64,000 nt of DNA, from positions 1,625 through 65,624 of the forward strand of contig DBXY01000056.1 in NCBI GenBank assembly GCA_002309765.1, read 5' to 3'. The stretch is from Verrucomicrobia bacterium UBA1200. GTDB taxonomy: Bacteria; Verrucomicrobiota; Kiritimatiellia; RFP12; UBA1067. Under the pieces are notes generated by a model. That model had not been told where the DNA came from, did no database searches, and worked only from the letters and a program-made list of their open reading frames with translations. Below are positions 14,336-23,800 of the stretch, piece after piece (position 1 is the stretch's first letter; each line of letters starts with the position of its first letter). The translations under genes were made by a program, and so were the position numbers.

Positions 14336-16584
14336 TTGCAGGTTAGGATTTTTTCCCGCAGGTCTTGCGGAATGAAGAAATAGTGGTTAGAGGATTCGTA
14401 ACCGATGCGGCTGTCAGCACGGGCCAGGGCCAGTTCTTCTTTCGCTCTTCTCAGTTCACGCGCCGCGATGGACCGCATTTTTTCGTTGTCGCCCGCGTTT
14501 CTCGCATCCACGAACCGCATCTGGTCGGCAGCTGACGCGAAATGGAGCGCCGCCGTGCGGAAAAGTCCCAGCTCTTTTTCGGCAAACGCGCGCTTGCCGG
14601 GGTCTTTGATCGTTGTGATGGCGGCTTTCCAATCCTTGCAACCCTGTTCAAAGCCGTCCGCCACCTTTTGCATCAGATCCGTCCAAATCTCCGACGGGTA
14701 GGGGCCGCGCCAATTTTTAGCGTCATCATAGGGGATTCCGACCATTGTGGCGGTGTAGCCGGTCGGTTTCCAGTAGAGTGGGTTGGCGCACCCGGTTTGC
14801 AACGGCGCGAGATACACGACACTGATATGGAACGGGAAATTGCGGAAGCCTTCCGAGAACGAGTGCCACGCTTTCCTGACCGCCGGTACCGCGTCCTGAC
14901 CGTAAAGGTCGGTCGCGATCGTGTTAAGCGTCTTGTCGATATTACCGGAAGCGTCAATCTCGTCATACACCCGCAGATTGGGGGCGGGCAGGCTTCCGAG
15001 CGACCAAGAAAGCATCACGCCATCCACCCCCGCCTTTACGAGGTTGGAGGCTTGCTCGGCTACCAGATCCATCACCGGCAGGTAGGGGACCGCCGCGACC
15101 TCCCAGGTTGTGTTCGCTTGCACTTTGGCCATGGTACGGAACCCGTGAGCGCGGGCGTCTTTCCAGAAGGACAGCGATTTCTCGCTCGGCCCGACGCAGG
15201 AGATGGAATAGTCGCTAGTCCGCACGCGCACTCCGCCCCGGCAGATGTCCATCCGCCCTTCCGACACCGCCATCAAGCGGCATCCTTCGGTCGGCAGGTT
15301 GGCGATGATATCTTCCTCTTGGTCATCGGGCCACGCCCAATTCCACACGATAGCCTGCGCATCGGGGTTCCCCGCCTGCATGCCGGCGATTAGTGTCCGG
15401 TTCACCTCGGCCACAATCGTCGCGATACTGCGGTTTTTGCAGCGCGGGCAATTCGCCTTTCCGCCGCGTGAGGCACAGCTCGTGAGGTTTTCGCTCATCG
15501 TGATTGTGAAGATCCCGCCCAGGTTTGGCACGGCCGCGAACACGCTCTTAACCGCGTCACGCATCCAGCGGTGCGTCTCGGGATGGCTGGTGCACATTGT
15601 GAAAGTACCGTCGCCTTGCTGTGACACTCCCTTTAGCTCGCCACGCCATGGTGCGGCCTCGAAGAACGCTGGAGGTTGCGCGCGCGGTTCATTCATGTAT
15701 AGGAAAACCTTGATGCCGTATTTTTCGGCGCGGGCGGCCAATCGGCGCAGATTCTCAATGCGCCGTTCGCTGCCTTCCCCGAATTCGGGATATTTCGGGT
15801 CCTTCGCCAGCGTGTTCAAAACCGTGTGCAGCCACACCGCGTTCACTCCCTGCGCGGCGAGCTTTTCAAGCAGCCCTTCCGGATAGCTGGATACCTCCGG
15901 GTCGCCCAACGGATCGCCGTAATCGGCGAAGTAACTGAAAATTAGCCGCAGGTCAAAGGGCGAGTTCTTTTTTGTCCCCGTCCGCTCAATTTGACGGCCG
16001 CTAACCCGTTTCAGCTCGTTCACGAACGTGAATCGCGGTTCCTCCGAAAAATCGTCAATCTGTTCATCTTTAAGGATCTGGGCAATCTGTTTACGCCGCT
16101 CTGCGCCGCCAGCCACGGTCGCGGGATCCCACGTGAGCTTGCCGCACGAAGGTTTCACCCGTCCCATTTTGTGCCAGAGGAAATCGTCCTCCATCAGCGA
16201 GAAGTAGAGTTTTTGGCGGTCCATGTCCAACAGTTCCATCAGCTGCGAGTAGTCCAAAAGATGCCAGTTCCGCCGCAGCACCGTGATGTACCCCTGCCGC
16301 CGCCAAGCGGGCAGCACGTCAACTTTTGCGGGCAATCCCATCTCGGCCGCGATTCCTTCGAGATCCTGTTCCGACGCTTCCACCACCTTTGCCATACGGT
16401 CGTGGGGTACGAGGAACCAGTTCCGCCACACGTAGGCGGTTATGCGGTCGGGGAACGGGGCGCAGGAGATTGGCGGGCGGGTGGACTTCTCGTCCGGCAG
16501 TTCCACGGCGGTTGCCGCGCCGCCAGTATGCGCCGCCGCAACAATGAGCAGTACAACAAAATTCACAGTACAATTATTATTCAT
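14317..16584 (-). CDS. Large exported TIM-barrel hydrolase-like protein
   Basis: A 755-aa protein with an N-terminal signal peptide (to about residue 25). A helical N-terminal region leads into a barrel-like core (LRLIFSYFADYGDPLG, VNAVWLHTVL, GIKVFLYMNEPRA, GGIFTITMSENLTSC) with a CxRC cluster (NCPRCKNR) and a VWNWAWPDD strand, features shared with GH20-like catalytic cores. The C-terminal 150 residues are helical. I do not recognise a named family. It probably acts on an extracellular glycan. It is the last of three exported-protein genes on this strand, and its last residues lie in a dispersed repeat. Confidence 0.6.
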   Translation of the reverse strand: MNNNCTVNFVVLLIVAAAHTGGAATAVELPDEKSTRPPISCAPFPDRITAYVWRNWFLVPHDRMAKVVEASEQDLEGIAAEMGLPAKVDVLPAWRRQGYITVLRRNWHLLDYSQLMELLDMDRQKLYFSLMEDDFLWHKMGRVKPSCGKLTWDPATVAGGAERRKQIAQILKDEQIDDFSEEPRFTFVNELKRVSGRQIERTGTKKNSPFDLRLIFSYFADYGDPLGDPEVSSYPEGLLEKLAAQGVNAVWLHTVLNTLAKDPKYPEFGEGSERRIENLRRLAARAEKYGIKVFLYMNEPRAQPPAFFEAAPWRGELKGVSQQGDGTFTMCTSHPETHRWMRDAVKSVFAAVPNLGGIFTITMSENLTSCASRGGKANCPRCKNRSIATIVAEVNRTLIAGMQAGNPDAQAIVWNWAWPDDQEEDIIANLPTEGCRLMAVSEGRMDICRGGVRVRTSDYSISCVGPSEKSLSFWKDARAHGFRTMAKVQANTTWEVAAVPYLPVMDLVAEQASNLVKAGVDGVMLSWSLGSLPAPNLRVYDEIDASGNIDKTLNTIATDLYGQDAVPAVRKAWHSFSEGFRNFPFHISVVYLAPLQTGCANPLYWKPTGYTATMVGIPYDDAKNWRGPYPSEIWTDLMQKVADGFEQGCKDWKAAITTIKDPGKRAFAEKELGLFRTAALHFASAADQMRFVDARNAGDNEKMRSIAARELRRAKEELALARADSRIGYESSNHYFFIPQDLREKILTCKLPPYP

Positions 16585-16596
16585 CTTTAAGTAGAA

Positions 16597-16705
16597 GTTG
16601 GGTGGTTAGATGGTGCGGTGGTTGGGAAAATGAAAAGCTAAGAATTAAAAGTGAAAAATTGTTGCCTCAATTCTTCATTCTTCACTCTTCATTCTTCATT
16701 TCCTT
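16597..16705. repeat. Long dispersed repeat, inverted copy of 42075-42175
   Basis: GGTTAGATGGTGCGGTGG words followed by a 61-base stretch (16622-16682) that is identical, in inverse orientation, to 42087-42147, then TTCATTCTTCACTCTTC words. It fills the gap between two exported-protein genes. Confidence 0.8.
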
Positions 16706-16718
16706 GCAAGGTGGTGCG

Positions 16719-19010
16719 CTACGGCAGAACCAGAATCGCGCGGTCGATCCAGATGTAGCTTTTGCCTTCAGTTCCGGGCTGGAACATCGGACCGGTGAAT
16801 TTTACCGAGACCCACACGTCAAGTTCCTTCCCGGCCAGTTCCCGATAATTGCCGGCGCGGAGTTGCGTCGTCCACGCGCGCGTAAACCATAAGTAGCAAG
16901 TCGGCGTGAATTTTGCCTTGCAGACGTGGTACCAGTGGTAACCGGTTCCCTGTACCTCCGCGCATTCGCTACCGCCGAGCGACTTTTTGGTCTTTTCGTC
17001 ATACACGCCGCCGCCGAACGGAAGTTTGAAGTAGTGGCTCTTGTCGGCGTCGGTGCGCATCGCCTGTCCGATCGGGCTTTCAGGATCGTCCACCAGAATT
17101 TCCTGCCCCGGCTCGCCGTGGCTGGTGAGGAAGAATGCGGGAAAATCATAGTAGCGGCTGTTCTGGAAGCGTTCCGGCGCGGGAGGCGGGGCCACGGTCT
17201 GGTGCCACGTTTTCTCCAGATGATCCATCTCTACCTTGATTAGCTTGTCGGATTTCGGATAGGGCTTGATCCATGCCGGCCAGTCGGTTGACAAACGTGC
17301 CTTCACGGCGTCGAATCCGGGAATTTTCTTCACGATGTTTGCTTTCTGCGCGGGATCGTGCAGGATGGCGGGGCAGGAACGCAGGCAGATCAGTCGGTCC
17401 AAGCCCAATCTGGCGTGGCGGGCACGGGCCAGCAACTTAGGGTTGCCGGCGACGGCCGCTTCCGCCGCGTCCAGCAGCCGGTTGCACTCCGCGACATCTT
17501 CGTCGTCGATATAGTTGAACGCGGAGAGTTGCGGGAACCAACTGACGAACGCCTTTTTTTCGCGGCGGATTCGATCCAGATGTTTCCGGTAGGCGAGGAT
17601 GTGTTGGCCGGCGGGGCCGTAGTATTCGCGCATGAACCGCTCGATCAGCTGGTTGCAGTCGAGGTCGGGATTTTCCATCAGTTTAGTCTCTAAAAAGAAT
17701 TTCAGTTCCCAGAGGTCGGCGAGATAGGGATGTTCGTGTTCCCAGAAAATACCAGATACATGATTGTCGCGATAGTGGCGGAAGAGGTCACCGTAATGGA
17801 ACTCGCTGGGGAAGGGCAGGCCGGTCAGCCCTTTGGAGAAAGTAATCGCGTAATCCCACACGAAGAGGTGTTTTGTCACTTTGCTCCAGGCGATCACGCG
17901 GTCATAGTACGCGCGGTTGTCGGGTTCCGCAATGGAGGATATTTGGTTGGAATCGGTGTCGCAGAGGCGGACGATTACGTTGTCCGCGGCGCGAACGCCG
18001 CCTTTAGGGACATCCTGCGTGTATTGGTAAGCCCAGGTGCAGATCAGCACATCGGGATGTTTTTGGGCGATTTCGACGGCGATGGAGTTGACGAAATTCA
18101 GGTTCACGCCGGAAAGTCCGTATTTTTCGGTAGCCTCACGGCAACGGTCGCACTCGCAATAGGACTGGTTGTCATTGTGCGAGAGGTCATAGATGTGCGG
18201 GGGTTCCACGCCGTTCTTCTTCGCCTCTTCGATTCCCTTCTGGATATAGACGAGCATCTGCTCCAGAATCCTGTCGCGCACTTCGGGATTTGTTAGGCAC
18301 AGCTGTCCATGACGCTGCCCACCGACACGCTTACCATTGCGCAGGGAAAACCATTCGGGATGATCCTGCATGTGCTTGTCGGCGTTGATATAGTAGTCGA
18401 AGGTGTGGCAGAAGTTTGGCGGGCCGAATGAATACGCGCCGCCGAGGTTCGCCCCGCCCCGAGCGTTCAGGCGCGTCCGCCGTTCAAAGCGCGCGGCCTG
18501 CGGGCTGACCTGCTCGCGGTAAATGTCGCGGAAGGCGAACGCCGGTTGGCCCTGCGCGTCCAGCGCCGGCAACTCTAGCGGGGTGGCAGCCGGAATGTCT
18601 TCTTCGAACTCGTTCCACCACCGAACCCCGCAATAGTCCTCCAGAAAATGATAGACGGCGAACAGCGCGCCGCGCGGGCCGCCGCCGTTCAGCAAAACTT
18701 CGTTGCCGAATGAACGGATTACCCACTTTTCCTCCGGCAGCTGCGTGGAGAGCAAGTTGTGCCGCGCCGCCAATTCCGTATCGCCCACGCGGAAGATTAT
18801 TCCCTCCTTGTCGCCGATCCGGAGTGGCCCTGACACTCGTTTACCGAGATATGAAGACAACTCCTCCATGGCCGTTCGCTCATGCGGTTTGGCGTTTTGG
18901 GGGCCGGAAACAGTGTACGGTTCCGCGAAAAGCGTACCGACGGCAAACAAAAGAACCGCGCCGGCGAAACAGCGTTTCGCCGGACGGGAATATGGTATGC
19001 AAAGTTTCAT
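16719..19010 (-). CDS. Exported DUF4838 protein (alpha-glucuronidase-like)
   Basis: A 763-aa protein. ATG 19010 gives a signal peptide (cleavage about residue 30, after LFA). Residues about 30-130 are a GH67/GH20b-like N-terminal domain (ERTAMEELSSYLGKRV). Then comes the DUF4838 core with typical segments: HPEWFSLRNGKR, QLCLTNPEVRDRILEQM, a YCECDRC cluster, and FVWDYAITF. The C-terminal 150 residues look like a beta-sandwich. DUF4838 proteins accompany glycan-degradation genes in Bacteroidota and PVC bacteria and are thought to be glycosidases; activity is unproven. An 8-bp hairpin sits just before its AGGAG site. Confidence 0.8.
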   Translation of the reverse strand: MKLCIPYSRPAKRCFAGAVLLFAVGTLFAEPYTVSGPQNAKPHERTAMEELSSYLGKRVSGPLRIGDKEGIIFRVGDTELAARHNLLSTQLPEEKWVIRSFGNEVLLNGGGPRGALFAVYHFLEDYCGVRWWNEFEEDIPAATPLELPALDAQGQPAFAFRDIYREQVSPQAARFERRTRLNARGGANLGGAYSFGPPNFCHTFDYYINADKHMQDHPEWFSLRNGKRVGGQRHGQLCLTNPEVRDRILEQMLVYIQKGIEEAKKNGVEPPHIYDLSHNDNQSYCECDRCREATEKYGLSGVNLNFVNSIAVEIAQKHPDVLICTWAYQYTQDVPKGGVRAADNVIVRLCDTDSNQISSIAEPDNRAYYDRVIAWSKVTKHLFVWDYAITFSKGLTGLPFPSEFHYGDLFRHYRDNHVSGIFWEHEHPYLADLWELKFFLETKLMENPDLDCNQLIERFMREYYGPAGQHILAYRKHLDRIRREKKAFVSWFPQLSAFNYIDDEDVAECNRLLDAAEAAVAGNPKLLARARHARLGLDRLICLRSCPAILHDPAQKANIVKKIPGFDAVKARLSTDWPAWIKPYPKSDKLIKVEMDHLEKTWHQTVAPPPAPERFQNSRYYDFPAFFLTSHGEPGQEILVDDPESPIGQAMRTDADKSHYFKLPFGGGVYDEKTKKSLGGSECAEVQGTGYHWYHVCKAKFTPTCYLWFTRAWTTQLRAGNYRELAGKELDVWVSVKFTGPMFQPGTEGKSYIWIDRAILVLP

Positions 19011-19028
19011 GCTACGGTTTTGACTCCT

Positions 19029-19049
19029 GTCCGAATCTGGCATTCGGAC
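19029..19049 (-). promoter_or_regulatory. Hairpin directly upstream of the ribosome-binding site of the DUF4838 gene
   Basis: A perfect 8-bp stem, GTCCGAAT/ATTCGGAC, with a 5-base loop, ending one base before AGGAG on the minus strand. It lies in the 64-base gap after the preceding exported-protein gene and may set mRNA stability or the relative output of the two genes. Confidence 0.4.
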
Positions 19050-19074
19050 GTTAAGGATATCCGGTCAAGAGAGA

Positions 19075-22000
19075 TCAACGCAACAGGATGACCGTTCCTC
19101 CGACATAAATTAGGCGCAGTCCGGTGCCATCTTTCTTCAGCAAGAAGTGGCGTTGGGCGGTCTCCTCGTCGAGCTTGACGGGGAATTCATTCGGCTCCAT
19201 ACTCCACCGCAGCACGTAGGGATCTTCGGATTGCGCCAGTTCAATCAACCCATCGCGGCCGGCCAGGTTCAGCGTCATCATCGCGCCTTCGGCGGCCGAC
19301 AACGTGAAGGTCTCCTCCGGCAGAATGAACGGCTCGTCGATTGCGCTCAAATCCAATACCGGCGCCAAATGCGTCTCGTCACCCATGATGATGGTCTTGA
19401 GCAGATTGGTCGAGACCGGCATGAAGCGGTCAAGGACGGTGATCGGCTGGTTCCGTTCATTTCCTGAACGGCGGACCGCAGTGCGGCGGTCGATGTAGGT
19501 TCCGACGGAGAAGGGCGTTTCCACGTTGATTCCGCTCTCGTCATGGATGTCGAGCGTGACGGAGCTGAGGTCGCACGCGCCGCCGTAGAAGGAGAGTTGC
19601 CTCGTCCCTTCGCTCTCCATCTTGGGCATGCAGACGATAGTCCCCGTCCCTTCCGTCTTTACGCAACGGAAGCAGAAACGGTCACCCGCGACGATGGTCA
19701 GCGTATGGCCGTTCATAGTCAGGGTGTGAAGCGTATCGCCGCCGTTTCGGTAATTGAACCCGATAATCGCCATATCCCCATTCGGGGTGTCGATAAGGGT
19801 GTTCCCGGTCAACTCCATATCGGCGATGCAGTTGCGGTTCCAGGAGTTTCCGCCGGGCACATTGACGGAACTGATCATCGCTCCGTTGCCGTCCGGGCCG
19901 GTGCCTTCGATGACAAAGTTGTACGGGGCCGCGGAGGAGTCCTCCACTTTGCCGGCCCAGTCGAAACCGGCTCCGTCGGCCACGGTGATCAAGGCATGCG
20001 CCGGACCCCACGCGCCGTTAGCCGCGCCGGTTTTGATCCAACCCTCTTGCACCAGCGTGCCGCCGGTGTAGGAATGTTCCGCAGCGGCGCCGACGAAGGT
20101 TCCCGCGCCCTCCTTGATCAGCGGGATCGACCCTGCGAACCGGACGCCTAGATTGACCTCGGTCTCACCCGCGCCGGCATAGGCGTGGAGTTCCGCGCCA
20201 CCGACGGAATCGGAGATCGTCCCCGTTCCGGAGAGGCTTCCGAAGGTCAGCTTATGCCCAGCGAGATCGACCGGCCCGTTGATCGGCGCGACAACCGCTT
20301 GAGTCCCGATCGCCGTGCCCGTCTGGGCGCCCCCCTCGAAGGAACCGCTTCCGGCGTTCAGCACATAGGTGCCGGAACAGCGATCGTAGAGGCAGCTGGT
20401 CCCGCCCAAATCCACCGGCGCGTAGTCGCGCACCAGCACATTGTCATTGTAAATCTTGCAGGAATGGAAACGAATCGTCTTCTGGTTGTCATGCTGCCAC
20501 ATCGTCCCGTTTCTGTTCTGCGCGAAGAGGTAGAGACTGCTGTTGACCTGGAAGACCTGGGTGAGATCGCGGGCGTGATGCAGTTCGCCGTCCACCTTCA
20601 GTTCGCCCCTGTCGTAATCGATGACATGCCGTCCGTTCGGAACCGCCGTCCCCATGCCGCCGCCGTCGTTTCCGAATCCGGAATAGACATTCCAGACATC
20701 GTTGCAGACGGCGAACGCGCCGGTTTTGTAATTCCCGTCCCAGCATCCGCACCAGTATTCGGCCGACCCCTGTACCGTCACGTCGAGCACGACGCGGGTC
20801 TTCTCGTTGGGCTTGAAACCGGTGTCGATGTAGGCCCCTTTCGGCACATTTAGGTGAGACAGCCCCAAAACCGGCGCCTGTGCGGATCCGAGCCCGCGCC
20901 AGTCACAGTCCTGCAGGAGCGCGCAATCCCCGATATGCAGCTCCCGGAAGGCGAGCGTCTGTCCCGGGGGGACATTGAAGTTCACCGCGCCCTTGACCAT
21001 CACGATGGTGTCCACATCCGGGACTTGGCCGACAACCTCCTCGCCGACGCCGTTAGTGCAGGACCAGTTAGCGGGATCGTTGATGTTCGCGAGGTCGCCC
21101 TTGCCCGTCCACCATGCCGTCATCCCCGTAGCCAAGGCCACCGAACAGGCCGAGACGATCGGGACACTCCCGGTGACAGACGCGGCGGTGTTGTAAACCA
21201 GATCCTTGTCCGTTCCGGCAGAGCGGAAGCATCGCTTCGAAACGGTGTCGAAGAAAACCGCCTCCGGCGCGGAGGTGTCGCCCCAGAGCGCCGGCAGGAA
21301 CTCGGCGGTCTTTTCGCCATCAGCGTTAAACAGACGCAGGAAGTGCCATTCGGCATGGCAATAGCGGTTTTGGTAAGGCGCACCCGATCCATTATTGGAG
21401 CAGCCGAAAAAGATATTGGCCTGATCCGTCCCGATCGACCCGGCATCAAGACCGGTGATCTGCGCATTCCCGTCCACCGACGCGACCTGGTCGATGATGG
21501 AAAGGGTGTGCGGGTTGGCGATGTCGGGCAGGGAGAACGATCCCACATCCACCGTCCGGTACCGGAGGTAGTAGAGGGAAAAGTTGGTGTCCCGGACACC
21601 GATCGTGAAGTTGTCGATTTTACTGGAGGCCACGGAAGACCAGCGGGTGGACTGGGAGCCGATCGGACGGAAACGGAACTCGATGCCGTATGCTTCCGAC
21701 CCGATGATGCCGGTATCGATGTACTGGTCCTGGGCCATCCGGATCCAGCCGTCGATCAGCCGGACATCCGAAGTGGCGAAGGCCCGCATGACGCTCCCGA
21801 CCGGAATGGTGTCCTTGTTGAACGTGTAGGTCGCCTCAGGGGCGGCAACGGTACCCGTGTAGATGATGCGGTTGCTCTCCGGCCAGCTGGCGAAATCGGT
21901 TCCGTGATCAAGGTTATCCCACACCAGGTAGATCGTCGAGGTGTCGTTCAGCACCCCGTCAGACGCCTTAACGGCGACGTTATCGCCCTCCAGCGAGATA

Positions 22001-22101
22001 GTCAACGATCCCAAGTCGGCGGCAGCCGCCATTCCAACCGCGCAAATGAATACTATAAACGCAAAGCCCACACGAATCCCAAAAGATTTAATCAATGACA
22101 T
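19075..22101 (-). CDS. Large exported beta-structured surface protein (autotransporter-like)
   Basis: A 1008-aa protein. ATG 22101 is chosen because AAGGAG (22114-22109) lies 7 bases upstream. The signal peptide ends near AMAAAAD (residue about 28). It contains LamG-like segments (about 130-290 and 400-560), then autotransporter-associated strand repeats (TGGTLVQEGWIKTGAANGAW) and an EGTGPDGNGAMISS module. The last ~85 residues align with the C-terminus of the 37829-39772 protein and end in GGTVILLR. It is probably displayed on the surface or released. It heads a three-gene minus-strand series of exported proteins. Ligand unknown. Confidence 0.7.
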   Translation of the reverse strand: MSLIKSFGIRVGFAFIVFICAVGMAAAADLGSLTISLEGDNVAVKASDGVLNDTSTIYLVWDNLDHGTDFASWPESNRIIYTGTVAAPEATYTFNKDTIPVGSVMRAFATSDVRLIDGWIRMAQDQYIDTGIIGSEAYGIEFRFRPIGSQSTRWSSVASSKIDNFTIGVRDTNFSLYYLRYRTVDVGSFSLPDIANPHTLSIIDQVASVDGNAQITGLDAGSIGTDQANIFFGCSNNGSGAPYQNRYCHAEWHFLRLFNADGEKTAEFLPALWGDTSAPEAVFFDTVSKRCFRSAGTDKDLVYNTAASVTGSVPIVSACSVALATGMTAWWTGKGDLANINDPANWSCTNGVGEEVVGQVPDVDTIVMVKGAVNFNVPPGQTLAFRELHIGDCALLQDCDWRGLGSAQAPVLGLSHLNVPKGAYIDTGFKPNEKTRVVLDVTVQGSAEYWCGCWDGNYKTGAFAVCNDVWNVYSGFGNDGGGMGTAVPNGRHVIDYDRGELKVDGELHHARDLTQVFQVNSSLYLFAQNRNGTMWQHDNQKTIRFHSCKIYNDNVLVRDYAPVDLGGTSCLYDRCSGTYVLNAGSGSFEGGAQTGTAIGTQAVVAPINGPVDLAGHKLTFGSLSGTGTISDSVGGAELHAYAGAGETEVNLGVRFAGSIPLIKEGAGTFVGAAAEHSYTGGTLVQEGWIKTGAANGAWGPAHALITVADGAGFDWAGKVEDSSAAPYNFVIEGTGPDGNGAMISSVNVPGGNSWNRNCIADMELTGNTLIDTPNGDMAIIGFNYRNGGDTLHTLTMNGHTLTIVAGDRFCFRCVKTEGTGTIVCMPKMESEGTRQLSFYGGACDLSSVTLDIHDESGINVETPFSVGTYIDRRTAVRRSGNERNQPITVLDRFMPVSTNLLKTIIMGDETHLAPVLDLSAIDEPFILPEETFTLSAAEGAMMTLNLAGRDGLIELAQSEDPYVLRWSMEPNEFPVKLDEETAQRHFLLKKDGTGLRLIYVGGTVILLR

Positions 22102-22289
22102 TTCCCGTCTCCTTTTTCGCATAGCCCTTTCTCGAGACAACTGTTGCACAGGTTCTCGACTACTAAAACAAACGTTAAATATATTAACATTTTGGCATTC
22201 TGGCGTCAATCCGAAACGCAAAATTGACGGGCGGCGCAATTTGCCGGTGAACTGCCGTGCGAAAAATTCCCATGTCGCGGATTTTGTGG

Positions 22290-22318
22290 TTGACGGTTTG
22301 GCGAATGAATGGTATAAG
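22290..22318 (+). promoter_or_regulatory. Promoter of the redox trio
   Basis: -35 TTGACG (22290-22295) and -10 TATAAG (22313-22318) are separated by 17 bases, followed by AGGAGG and the start codon at 22352. The rest of the 250-base divergent gap shows nothing else distinct. Confidence 0.6.
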
Positions 22319-22351
22319 CATCACTATAATTTTTTTCCTAGGAGGAATGGA

Positions 22352-23800
22352 ATGTTTGACGTTTTGGTGGTTGGCGCCGGGGTGGTGGGGTGCGCCGTGG
22401 CGAGGGAACTTTCTCGGTATGCCTTGAAAATTGGCGTGGTTGAGGCGAAAGACGACGTGGCGATGGGCGCCACAAAAGCGAACAGCGCGATAGTCCACGC
22501 GGGTTTTGACGCCGCGCCGGGATCGAACAAGGCGAAATTCAACGTTCTGGGCAACAACCTTTTCGAGCCGTTGTGCCGTGAGTTGGGCGTCCCTTTTATC
22601 CGCAATGGTTCGCTGGTGGTGGCGTTTGCGGAATCGGAAATGGCCCATCTCGAAGAGTTGCTGGAACGAGGGACTGGTAATGGCGTTCCGGAGCTGGAGA
22701 TCCTAAGCCAGGCGGAATTGCGGAAGCGCGAGCCGAACATTTCTCCGGAAGCCGTTGGGGCGCTTTGGGCCCCGACCGGGGGAATCTGCTGCCCGTATGA
22801 CTTGGCTTTCCGGCTGGCCGAGAACGCGGCCGCCAACGGGGTGCAGTTCCGTTTTAACGCCCCGGTCGAGAAGGTGGAACGTTGCGGTGACGGTTGGAAA
22901 CTGACCTTGGGCGGCGGTGTGACTCTGGAGACCAAGTGCGTGGTAAACGCGGCCGGGGTTTACAGCGACATTTTGAACAACCAGGTTTCCGCGAAACATT
23001 ACAACATTCGACCGCGGCGCGGCGAATACATCATGCTCGACAAATCCGAGGCCGGGTGTTTTAGCGCGACCATGTTCCAAGTGCCTTCCGCCGCCGGGAA
23101 GGGGATTCTGATTTCGCCGACGGTTGACGGGACGATCATTGTCGGCCCGACGAGTGACTGGATTGAGGATCGGTCGGACACCGAGACCTCAGATTTCGGT
23201 TTGGAGCAGGTGAAGCGCGTGGCGGCACGTACTTGGCCGGGGCTGCCGTTGCGCAAGGCAATCACCACCTTCAGCGGCATTCGGGCGCACGAAACCACCG
23301 GACATGATTTTGTGCTGGGCGAACCGGACGACGCGCCGGGTTTCTTCAACGCGCTCGGGGTTGAATCGCCGGGGTTGACATCCTCTCCGGCAATCGGACG
23401 ATATTTGGCCGGGCATGTGGCGGCCAAACTCGGCGCGGCGAAAAAAACGGAGTTTTCGTCCGATTGCGGGCTGTGGCCGAAGATTCGGGAGATGACGGCG
23501 GCGCAGATAGAGGAGTGCGTGGCCCGCGATCCGGCGTATGCGCGGGTAATTTGCCGGTGCGAAACAGTCAGCGAGGCGGAAATCCGCGCCGCCATCCGGT
23601 GTCGGGTCGGCGCACGCTCGCTGGACGGTGTCAAGCGTCGCACCCGGTGCGGCATGGGGCGTTGCCAGGGCGGGTTCTGCACTCCGCGCATTCTGGATAT
23701 TTTGTCGGAAGAGCTGGGCATACCCCAGGAGGAGGTCACCAAATCCGGCGGGGCGTCGAAACTGTTAGTCGGACGGCTTTTCGGGGAGGATCGTCAATGA
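22352..23800 (+). CDS. FAD-dependent glycerol-3-phosphate dehydrogenase-like oxidoreductase
   Basis: A 482-aa protein. ATG 22352 follows AGGAGG by 6 bases. The Rossmann motif VVGAGVVGCAVARELS binds FAD, and a DAO-type fold spans about 1-370. The C-terminal part has a BFD-like [2Fe-2S] domain with a CxC...C-x4-C pattern (VICRCETVSEAEI and RCGMGRCQGGFC). This architecture is that of the anaerobic GlpA-like subunits linked to DUF1667 proteins. It likely oxidises glycerol-3-phosphate or another hydroxy acid. It overlaps the next gene by ATGA. Confidence 0.85.
   Translation: MFDVLVVGAGVVGCAVARELSRYALKIGVVEAKDDVAMGATKANSAIVHAGFDAAPGSNKAKFNVLGNNLFEPLCRELGVPFIRNGSLVVAFAESEMAHLEELLERGTGNGVPELEILSQAELRKREPNISPEAVGALWAPTGGICCPYDLAFRLAENAAANGVQFRFNAPVEKVERCGDGWKLTLGGGVTLETKCVVNAAGVYSDILNNQVSAKHYNIRPRRGEYIMLDKSEAGCFSATMFQVPSAAGKGILISPTVDGTIIVGPTSDWIEDRSDTETSDFGLEQVKRVAARTWPGLPLRKAITTFSGIRAHETTGHDFVLGEPDDAPGFFNALGVESPGLTSSPAIGRYLAGHVAAKLGAAKKTEFSSDCGLWPKIREMTAAQIEECVARDPAYARVICRCETVSEAEIRAAIRCRVGARSLDGVKRRTRCGMGRCQGGFCTPRILDILSEELGIPQEEVTKSGGASKLLVGRLFGEDRQ

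Noticed and set aside
16602..16892. A 96-codon frame starting MVRWCGGWENEKLR
   Set aside because: It is translation of a dispersed repeat followed by antisense of the DUF4838 gene.
20854..22098. A 414-codon open frame on the plus strand
   Set aside because: It lies wholly opposite the 1008-aa exported protein gene, has low-complexity Arg/Gly/Asp composition and no ribosome-binding site; a GC-driven shadow frame.
21941..22351. A 137-codon extension of the GlpA-like gene
   Set aside because: It overlaps the divergent exported-protein gene; AGGAGG and a promoter sit right before ATG 22352.
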